Below are positions 6,060 through 11,080 of a stretch of DNA of 11,080 nt, piece by piece (the stretch's first letter is position 1; the number at the start of each line of letters is the position of its first letter). The stretch lies in assembly GCA_036380925.1 (NCBI GenBank), contig DASVDW010000238.1, positions 1 to 11,080 of the forward strand, written 5' to 3'. Position numbers and translations under genes: made by a program. Under the pieces are notes generated by a model that was given only the letters and a program-made list of their open reading frames with translations, was not told the origin of the DNA and did not search any database. The stretch is from JAICLV01 sp036380925 (GTDB taxonomy: Bacteria; Actinomycetota; Actinomycetes; Acidothermales; Acidothermaceae).

Positions 6060-6295
6060 CGACGAACGCCAACGTCCTCGACAACCGGCGCACGCCGTGC
6101 GCTGTCGGGCTGATCCGCGCCGCGCAGGCCATGCACGAGCTGCAACCGGGGAGCAAGCTGGAAATCTGGAGCCGCGATGTGTTCGCCCCGATGGAGATCC
6201 CGCTGTGGGCGAGTCGCGACGGTTACCGCGTCGAATCGCGCGCCCGGGCCGGAATATGGCCCTGGAGGTTTCACGTTTTTATCGTCGCGCGATAA
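6056..6295 (+). CDS. TusA/SirA-like sulfur-carrier family protein lacking CPxP
   Basis: A 79-residue protein of the TusA fold. VLDNRRTPCAVGLIRAAQAM (7-26) is the first strand, the active-site loop and helix 1, LQPGSKLEIWSRD (29-41) is strand 2, IPLWASRDGYRVES (48-61) is helix 2 and the next strand, and RFHVFIVAR ends the sheet. TusA proteins carry a persulfide on the first cysteine of CPxP; here C15 is present but is followed by Ala-Val-Gly, so the two prolines are missing. It could be a sulfur carrier with altered partners or a non-catalytic relative. Start is GTG at 6056, overlapping the membrane-protein stop (GTGA), with no clear ribosome site of its own, so translation probably depends on coupling. 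The pairing with DUF2249, which has a related fold, is notable. Confidence 0.72.
   Translation: MTTNANVLDNRRTPCAVGLIRAAQAMHELQPGSKLEIWSRDVFAPMEIPLWASRDGYRVESRARAGIWPWRFHVFIVAR
6279..6295. repeat. Inverted repeat at the end of the TusA-like gene
   Basis: TTATCG (6279-6284) and CGATAA (6290-6295) flank TCGCG, ending on the TusA-like stop codon and 22 bases before the AhpD-like ATG. It may be an operator for the next gene or a weak stem between the two genes. Confidence 0.35.
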
Positions 6296-6317
6296 GACAA
6301 GAGCAAGGAGGTCCTCG

Positions 6318-6776
6318 ATGTCCACTTCTCATCAGCGGCTCTCGGTGCACGACCTTGATCCTGCCGCCACGCAGGCGGTGCTCGGCATGGAGAAGTACGT
6401 GCGGTCCAGCGGGCTCGACAACCAGTTGTACGAGCTTGTGAAAATCCGGGCGTCGCAGTTGAACGGCTGCGCTTTCTGCCTTGACATGCACCTGCGCGAC
6501 GCGCGCGCCGGCGGTGAGGACCAGCGCCGTCTCGACGTGCTCAGCGCATGGCGCGAGGCGCCCGAGCTCTTCAGCGCTCGCGAGCAGGCCGCCTTCGCCT
6601 TGACCGAGGCGGTCACTTTGATCTCCCAAGGCGGCGTCCCGGACGACGTGTGGTCGCGCGCCACGGCCAACTTTGACGACAAGGAGATCGTCCATCTGCT
6701 GATGGCGATCGCGACGATCAACGTGTGGAACCGGCTCGCGGTCTCGACGCATCAGGCGTTACCGTCGCATCCGTGA
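6318..6776 (+). CDS. AhpD-like carboxymuconolactone decarboxylase family protein
   Basis: A 152-residue protein of the AhpD/CMD fold. The redox centre is visible: E39 in YELVKIRAS, then C51-A-F-C54 and H58 in CAFCLDMH, the arrangement of the AhpD-like core used for peroxidase reduction or other thiol chemistry. In single-domain relatives the two cysteines form a disulfide, and the partner (for example a peroxiredoxin) is usually encoded elsewhere; none is seen here. Start ATG at 6318 has AAGGAGG six bases upstream, the best ribosome site in the window, so longer in-frame readings from 6177 are rejected. Its TGA overlaps the PIG-L gene start (GTGA). The strong site and 22-base gap suggest it can be translated independently of the upstream trio, though read-through is likely. 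Confidence 0.9.
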   Translation: MSTSHQRLSVHDLDPAATQAVLGMEKYVRSSGLDNQLYELVKIRASQLNGCAFCLDMHLRDARAGGEDQRRLDVLSAWREAPELFSAREQAAFALTEAVTLISQGGVPDDVWSRATANFDDKEIVHLLMAIATINVWNRLAVSTHQALPSHP

Positions 6777-7510
6777 CGCCGTTGCCGGAGCCTGCCCTCG
6801 AACCGTACGACGACTCCTGGTCGAGCGCGCTTGCCATCGTCGCGCACCCAGACGACGTCGAGTACGGCGTCGCCGCCGCCGTCGCGCGGTGGACCGCGCT
6901 TGGCAAGCGGGTGCGCTACTGCCTCGCGACCAGCGGCGAGGCGGGTATCGACTCGATGACGCCTGAGGTGGCGGGTCCGCTTCGCGAGGCGGAGCAGCGC
7001 GCGGCGGCGTCCATCGTGGGTGTCGAAGACGTCGAGTTCTTGGGTTATCCCGACGGCGTCGTCGAGTACGGACTGCCGCTGCGTCGCGACATCGCACGCG
7101 TCGTCCGCCGCCACCGGCCGGACGTCGTCGTCATCATCAACCACCACGAGTTTTGGGCCCCTGGACGACCGAATCAGGCGGACCACGTCGCCGTCGGGCG
7201 CGCGGTCATCGACGGGGTGCGTGACGCCGCGAACCGCTGGGTCTTCCGCGAACTGCTCGACGAGGGCCTCGATCCGTGGCAGGTGCGGCACGTGCTTGCC
7301 GCGGGGAGCGCCGAGGCGACCCACGGCGTCGACGTCAGCGAGCACTTCGCAAAGGGCGTCGCGTCGCTGCGCGCGCACGCGGCTTACCTCGCCGCGCTCG
7401 GTGAGAACCCGCTCGCCGATCCTGAGGAGTTCTTGGAGTCAATCGCCCGCGCGACCGGAGCCCGCCTTGGCTGCGTGTTTGGGGCCGCCTTCGAGGTTGT
7501 CGTCGTCTAG
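6773..7510 (+). CDS. PIG-L (LmbE-like) zinc deacetylase
   Basis: A 245-residue member of the PIG-L family, which removes acetyl groups from N-acetylglucosamine-type substrates; mycothiol enzymes MshB and Mca belong to it. The metal motif is AHPDDVE (24-30): H25 and D28 bind zinc, D27 is the expected base, and H138 in NQADHVAVG is the third ligand. The REAEQRAAA helix (71-79) and the HH pair at 124-125 also fit. The extra Val in HPDDVE and the sequence around it place it in a PIG-L subgroup common in actinobacteria rather than clearly in MshB or Mca, so the substrate is unknown. Start is GTG at 6773, overlapping the AhpD-like stop; earlier in-frame GTGs lie inside that gene. The 3' end runs 72 bases into the convergent WhiB gene. 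Confidence 0.88.
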   Translation: MTPLPEPALEPYDDSWSSALAIVAHPDDVEYGVAAAVARWTALGKRVRYCLATSGEAGIDSMTPEVAGPLREAEQRAAASIVGVEDVEFLGYPDGVVEYGLPLRRDIARVVRRHRPDVVVIINHHEFWAPGRPNQADHVAVGRAVIDGVRDAANRWVFRELLDEGLDPWQVRHVLAAGSAEATHGVDVSEHFAKGVASLRAHAAYLAALGENPLADPEEFLESIARATGARLGCVFGAAFEVVVV

Positions 7511-7747
7511 CGCTCGAAGGCCCTCGCGACGAAGCGCGCGGCGCTCCTCCTCGGTCAGGCCTCCCCACACGCCAGCGTCTTGGCCGTTTTCCAGCGCCCA
7601 CGCGAGACATTCGCGGACGACGGGGCAGCGGGCGCACACCGCCTTCGCCGCAGCAATCTGCGCCTGAGCCGCGGGACCGTGCCCAATTGGAAAGAAGAGC
7701 TCCGGATCCTCATCGCGGCACGCCGCGTCGTCGCGCCACTCGCTCAT
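7439..7747 (-). CDS. whiB1: WhiB1-type iron-sulfur transcription factor
   Basis: A 102-residue WhiB protein. The four iron-sulfur cysteines are C10, C38, C41 and C47, and the family turn GVWGG is followed by the basic segment EERRALRREG. DEDPELFFPIG (12-22) and CARCPV match WhiB1 of mycobacteria and WblE of Streptomyces, the essential NO-sensing branch whose [4Fe-4S] cluster reacts with nitric oxide and which interacts with the housekeeping sigma factor. The C-terminal tail is about 18 residues longer than the roughly 84-residue WhiB1 I recall, and those extra codons are the part overlapping the PIG-L gene. ATG at 7747 has AGGAGGG about nine bases upstream. It is divergent from the hypothetical-metE pair. 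Confidence 0.93.
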   Translation of the reverse strand: MSEWRDDAACRDEDPELFFPIGHGPAAQAQIAAAKAVCARCPVVRECLAWALENGQDAGVWGGLTEEERRALRREGLRALDDDNLEGGPKHAAKAGSGRAGD

Positions 7748-7895
7748 CCGAACGAGCCCTCCTCTCCAGCCACCTTGACCCTAACGTTGTTTACACGACG
7801 TGGCTAGTTTTTATTTCTTGGTGCGCTGTGAGCCAGGCCATAGCGACTGGCGCTGAACTTTTCTACAATCGGTTCGTGTAAATGAGGAGATGGAG
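7748..7895. promoter_or_regulatory. Divergent promoter region of whiB1-like gene and metE operon
   Basis: A 148-base spacer of lower GC content. On the plus strand TACAAT (7864-7869) is a good -10 element with no matching -35, placing transcription start near 7876 and leaving a leader of only about 20 bases. A minus-strand promoter for the WhiB gene must lie in the AT-rich stretch around 7785-7825 but I cannot fix it. TTTACACGA (7790-7798) and its reverse complement TCGTGTAAA (7874-7882) occur once near each end. I see no cobalamin-riboswitch features ahead of metE. Confidence 0.55.
7884..7889 (+). promoter_or_regulatory. Ribosome binding site that decides the start of the gene before metE
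   Basis: GAGGAG lies six bases before the ATG at 7896 and touches the ATG at 7890, so the second ATG is the likelier start. Confidence 0.6.
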
Positions 7896-8345
7896 ATGTT
7901 CCCAAGGCGTTCCAAGAACCAGTCCGATCCCCGCCGCTACGAGCAGCTCGCCGTTCGACTCGAGGAGGCGGAGGCGGCGCGGCGTAGCGGCATGCGAGAA
8001 CTGCAAGAGGCCGCGTGCGGCGGAGCCCCGCTGAGCGAAGTGCGGGCGGCGTACAAGGCGGTCGGCGCGTCGTCACAGGAACCGCTCCCGGCGTCGCCGG
8101 CGCTGGACCACGCGCGACCCCGTGAGCTCACCAGACAACTGTCCACGCTGCGCACCCGGCGGCAGTGGTATCTGATGAACGCCCCCGACGGCGCGCTCGC
8201 GCCCGCCGTCGTCCGGCCCGGGTCGCGCGCGCCGAAGGGCCCGCACGTCGCAGGCTTGGAGGCGGATTTCGCGCAGCGACGATGGGGTGTCGACCTCTAC
8301 CGCGCGCTCGAGCTCGCATTCGAACGTCTCGACCGCGAGCGATGA
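7896..8345 (+). CDS. Hypothetical protein translationally coupled to metE
   Basis: A 149-residue soluble protein I do not recognise. Residues about 13-42 are a charged helix rich in Glu/Arg/Ala that may form a coiled coil; the middle (60-75) is Pro/Ser/Ala-rich; residues 76-93 are basic and helical, ending RRQWYLMNAP; the C-terminus (about 123-149) is another amphipathic helix with W130 and a run of Arg/Glu. There is one cysteine (C41), no signal peptide, no membrane segment and no catalytic motif I can name. It starts a transcript from the TACAAT promoter and its TGA overlaps the metE ATG (ATGA), so the two are made together. Codon use looks like its neighbours, with strong third-position GC, supporting a real gene. 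Confidence 0.7.
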   Translation: MFPRRSKNQSDPRRYEQLAVRLEEAEAARRSGMRELQEAACGGAPLSEVRAAYKAVGASSQEPLPASPALDHARPRELTRQLSTLRTRRQWYLMNAPDGALAPAVVRPGSRAPKGPHVAGLEADFAQRRWGVDLYRALELAFERLDRER

Positions 8346-10663
8346 CGACGCTGGCGACGGTTCTCGGGTTTCCGCGCATCGGCGACCGCCGCGCGCTGAA
8401 GAGGGCCACCGAGGCGTACTGGGCCGGCGCTGTTTCGGCGCCACACCTGCTGGAAACCGCCGCGTCCATCCGGAGGCAAAACTGGCGCGCGCTTCACGAG
8501 GCCGGCGTCGACGAGGTGCCCTGCAACGACTTCTCGTTGTACGACCACATGCTCGACACCGCGGTGCTTTTCGGTGCGCTGCCGGCTCGGCACCGACACC
8601 GCGTGGATCCGCGTCTTCCCGAGGACGAGATCGGGGACGACGTGCTGCTGCGGCGTTACTTCGCCGCAGCCCGAGGAACCGACGTCGCCGCACCGCTTGA
8701 GATGTCGAAGTGGTTCGACACCAACTACCACTATCTGATCCCCGAGCTGGAGCCCGGCGCCCGCCTGTCGCTGAACGCACGCAAGCCGATGACCGAGTTG
8801 TCGGAGGCACGCGCGCTTGGCCTGTCGGCTCGCCCGGTCGTCGTGGGCCCGATCACTTTCTTGGCGTTGAGCAAGGCGTCGGCCGACGCGCCAACCGACT
8901 GGAGCACCTGGGATCTGCTCGACGAGCTGATCCCGCTGTACGGCGGGCTGCTCGCGCAGCTGCGGTCCGCGGGCGCCGAGTGGGTCCAACTCGACGAGCC
9001 GGCGCTCGCGACCGACCTGCCGTCGTCCGTGCTCGAATCGGCCGAGGACGCGTATGAGCGAATCTGCGCCGTTCCCTCGCGGCCGAACCTCCTGGTGGCG
9101 AGCTATTTCGACCGGGTCGGCGAAGCCATGCCGTTCCTTCGCGAGGCCCCGATAGAAGGCGTGGCGCTCGACTTCACCGGGCCCGCACGCGCGAACATCG
9201 ACGACTTGCGGGCCGTGGGCGGCCTTCCTGGAAAGCGGCTGGTCGCCGGCGTCGTCGATGGTCGCAATGTGTGGGTGACCGACCTGCGCTCGGCCCTCGA
9301 AACGCTCGACGAGCTGCGTCCGCTCGCCGCCGAGGTGTGCGTGTCGTCGTCTTGCTCGTTGTCGCATGTGCCACTCGACGTCGAACTTGAAACCGGCGTC
9401 GACCCGCACTTGGCTCAGTGGCTCGCCTTTGCGAAGCAGAAGGTCGCCGAAGTTGTCGCGCTCGCGCGTGGCATGGCCATGGGACCGGAGTCGATCGCGC
9501 TGCGGCTACAGCAAAATGACGCCAAATTGTCCGCCTGGCGCGCTGCGCCGGCGGCCAACGTCGCGGCCGTGCGTCAGCGGGTGGAGAGCATCGCACCAGG
9601 CGACGATCGACGTGCCGCCGGGTATGGCGAACGGGAGAGACTGCAAGCCGACGCGCTGCGGTTGCCGGTCTTGCCCACGACGACTATCGGGTCTTTCCCG
9701 CAGACCAAGGACATCAGGGCCGCTCGGGCCGCGTGTCGTGACGGAACCTTGACCACCGCCGAGTACGAGGAGCGGATGCGCGACGAGATCGCCCACGTCA
9801 TCGCCGTCCAGGAGGAGATCGGGCTCGACGTCTTGGTGCACGGCGAACCCGAACGCGCCGACATGGTGCAGTACTTCGCCGAGCGACTCGACGGCGTGCT
9901 CAGCACCGAGCACGGGTGGGTGCAGTCGTACGGCACCCGCTATGTGCGTCCGCCCATCATCGTCGGCGACGTCAGCCGGCCGGGCCCGATGACAATCTCG
10001 TGGTGGCGACACGCGCAGTCGTTGACCACGCACCCGGTGAAAGCGATGTTGACCGGCCCGATCACCTTGTTGCGCTGGTCTTTTCCCAGGGTCGACGTCG
10101 CGCCGTCCGAAACCGCGACGCAGCTTGCGCTCGCGATTCGCGACGAGATCGCCGAATTGGAAGCAGCGGGAGCGCAGGTCATCCAGGTGGACGAGCCCGC
10201 ATTGCGAGAGGGCCTGCCCCTTCGGGCGCTTGGTCGGCCGGGCTACTTGAGTTGGGCGGCCCGCGCGTTCCGGCTCGCCACCAGCGGGGCCTGCCCGACC
10301 ACGCAGATCCACACCCACATGTGCTACGCCGAATTCGGCGACATCCTTGACGCCGTCGTCGCGCTGGACGCCGATGTGATCAGTCTGGAAGCCGCGCGAT
10401 CGGGCATGCGCGTCGTCGACGAGTTGGCCGAGCGCGGCTATCCGGCCGCCGTCGGGCCGGGGGTGTACGACATCCACTCATCGCGGGTCCCCTCCGTTGA
10501 GGAGCTGCGTGCGATGTTGTCGAAGGTCGTCGCCGCGCTCCCTGCGCAGCGCGTTTGGGTCAATCCCGACTGCGGGTTGAAGACGAGGTCGGAGTCGGAG
10601 GTCGTGCCCGCGCTGCGCAACCTGGTCGCGGCCGCTCGGCTCATGCGCGCGGCTGTCGGATAG
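8342..10663 (+). CDS. metE: Cobalamin-independent methionine synthase (5-methyltetrahydropteroyltriglutamate–homocysteine methyltransferase)
   Basis: A 773-residue MetE that transfers the methyl group of methyl-tetrahydrofolate polyglutamate to homocysteine, the last step of methionine synthesis, in the cytoplasm. Both barrels are complete: the N-terminal half starts with LGFPRIG and holds the NDFSLYDHMLD segment, and the catalytic half starts at TTTIGSFPQT. The zinc ligands are H659 and C661 (HTHMCYAEFGD), E683 (ISLEAARSGM) and C744 (NPDCGLKTR), with the same relative spacing as H641, C643, E665 and C726 of E. coli MetE; H712 in DIHSSR is the conserved proton-donor histidine. Length is normal with no frameshift. 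Start is ATG at 8342 inside the preceding gene's stop, with only a weak ribosome site. No cobalamin riboswitch is visible upstream, unlike many actinobacterial metE genes. Confidence 0.97.
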   Translation: MTTLATVLGFPRIGDRRALKRATEAYWAGAVSAPHLLETAASIRRQNWRALHEAGVDEVPCNDFSLYDHMLDTAVLFGALPARHRHRVDPRLPEDEIGDDVLLRRYFAAARGTDVAAPLEMSKWFDTNYHYLIPELEPGARLSLNARKPMTELSEARALGLSARPVVVGPITFLALSKASADAPTDWSTWDLLDELIPLYGGLLAQLRSAGAEWVQLDEPALATDLPSSVLESAEDAYERICAVPSRPNLLVASYFDRVGEAMPFLREAPIEGVALDFTGPARANIDDLRAVGGLPGKRLVAGVVDGRNVWVTDLRSALETLDELRPLAAEVCVSSSCSLSHVPLDVELETGVDPHLAQWLAFAKQKVAEVVALARGMAMGPESIALRLQQNDAKLSAWRAAPAANVAAVRQRVESIAPGDDRRAAGYGERERLQADALRLPVLPTTTIGSFPQTKDIRAARAACRDGTLTTAEYEERMRDEIAHVIAVQEEIGLDVLVHGEPERADMVQYFAERLDGVLSTEHGWVQSYGTRYVRPPIIVGDVSRPGPMTISWWRHAQSLTTHPVKAMLTGPITLLRWSFPRVDVAPSETATQLALAIRDEIAELEAAGAQVIQVDEPALREGLPLRALGRPGYLSWAARAFRLATSGACPTTQIHTHMCYAEFGDILDAVVALDADVISLEAARSGMRVVDELAERGYPAAVGPGVYDIHSSRVPSVEELRAMLSKVVAALPAQRVWVNPDCGLKTRSESEVVPALRNLVAAARLMRAAVG

Positions 10664-10772
10664 CAGCCTTCTGCGGACCGCGACCACGAACTGAACCGTC
10701 GCCGAGTTAACCGATCTGCTCGCTGGGTAGCGCGAGGAAAGACAGATCGAGATCAGAACAGAGGTGGCGACG
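10664..10772 (+). other. Spacer between metE and the transporter gene
   Basis: No gene is seen. CTCGCT (10719-10724) can pair with AGCG-C-GAG (10729-10736) around a GGGT loop, a weak bulged stem that may end metE transcription. The right end carries AGAGGTGG five to six bases before the next ATG. Confidence 0.35.
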
Positions 10773-11080
10773 ATGAGATTCCCAGGTCAGGGCGGCGCGC
10801 ATCGACGCTCGCAGGCGCACGCCCACAGCGGGGAAACGGCCGTCGAAGTAAGACCCGCTGCGACAGATCCGTATCCGCGAGAGGCTCAACTCGCCGCTCA
10901 GATGGCGCAGGCGCGATACCAACTCGCCACGTCCGACAGCGAGGACGCGTGGCGGGCGCGCACGCGGGTGGTGTTGAGCCCGATGGCCGCGCCGTCGATC
11001 ATCGGCCTGTTCGGCTTCATGGGCGCCACCTTGATGGTCGGCGCCTGGCAGGCCGGCTGGTACGGCACACCCACCACCCC
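10773..11080 (+). CDS. GPR1/FUN34/YaaH family acetate/succinate transporter, N-terminal part (cut by window edge)
   Basis: 102 codons are present before the window ends. A hydrophilic 65-residue head, with several His (10, 16, 18) and Ala/Gln-rich helix, precedes SPMAAPSIIGLFGF (69-82). This corresponds to the NPAPLGLFGF signature of the AceTr (GPR1/FUN34/SatP) family, which moves acetate and related monocarboxylates with protons. The first membrane helix spans about 74-94, followed by AGWYGT. The head is longer than that of E. coli SatP; a later in-frame ATG (residue 43) is an alternative start, but AGAGGTGG upstream of 10773 favours the long form. Confidence 0.8.
   Translation, partial: MRFPGQGGAHRRSQAHAHSGETAVEVRPAATDPYPREAQLAAQMAQARYQLATSDSEDAWRARTRVVLSPMAAPSIIGLFGFMGATLMVGAWQAGWYGTPTT

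Noticed and set aside
7748..7895. Cobalamin riboswitch ahead of metE
   Set aside because: The region is only 148 bases, shared with a divergent promoter, and shows no recognisable B12 box or multi-stem layout; the inferred leader is about 20 bases.
8297..9409. 370-codon open frame on the minus strand inside metE, and another at 9506-10477
   Set aside because: Both are antisense to well-conserved MetE sequence and show no recognisable domain or good ribosome site.

Overview
The window reads as chromosomal DNA from a high-GC actinobacterium. A WhiB1-type iron-sulfur regulator, a DUF222/13E12-type protein, the block Nif3 – zinc-ribbon protein – bifunctional RNase H/phosphatase (the arrangement I recall for Rv2230c-Rv2229c-Rv2228c of Mycobacterium tuberculosis), an actinobacterial-style GPR1/FUN34/YaaH transporter and frequent GTG starts all point there. 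I cannot name the genus. I see no tRNA, rRNA, CRISPR array, transposase or phage gene.

Layout. Bases 1-201 (minus) hold the N-terminus of a DUF222 protein cut by the window edge. Bases 413-3978 (minus) form one probable operon read right to left: an SRPBCC/AHSA1 protein, a Nif3-family metal protein, a coiled-coil zinc-ribbon protein, and RNase H fused to a histidine phosphatase. The last three are joined by 4-base stop/start overlaps, one of which uses an apparent CTG start. A hairpin-rich divergent spacer (3979-4089) leads to a PfpI/DJ-1 protein on the plus strand (4090-4650). After a spacer with two inverted repeats comes the most interesting part: a tightly overlapping trio at 4852-6295 encoding a DUF2249 protein, an eight-helix CopD-like membrane protein with a cytoplasm-proximal cysteine cluster, and a TusA-like protein lacking the CPxP motif. 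Next come an AhpD-like protein and a PIG-L deacetylase (6318-7510), also overlapping. The PIG-L gene runs 72 bases into the convergent whiB1-like gene (7439-7747). A short divergent promoter region then starts a hypothetical gene overlapping metE (7896-10663). The right edge (10773-11080) holds the start of an acetate/succinate-type transporter.

How the genes may work together. The left operon is conserved housekeeping (RNA:DNA hybrid removal, phosphatase activity, metal protein). The PfpI, DUF2249/membrane/TusA, AhpD, PIG-L and WhiB1 genes share a redox, thiol or sulfur flavour; this is inference from families, not proof of a pathway. MetE makes methionine without cobalamin. Six gene junctions in the window use an NTGA overlap, so translational coupling is the dominant arrangement here.
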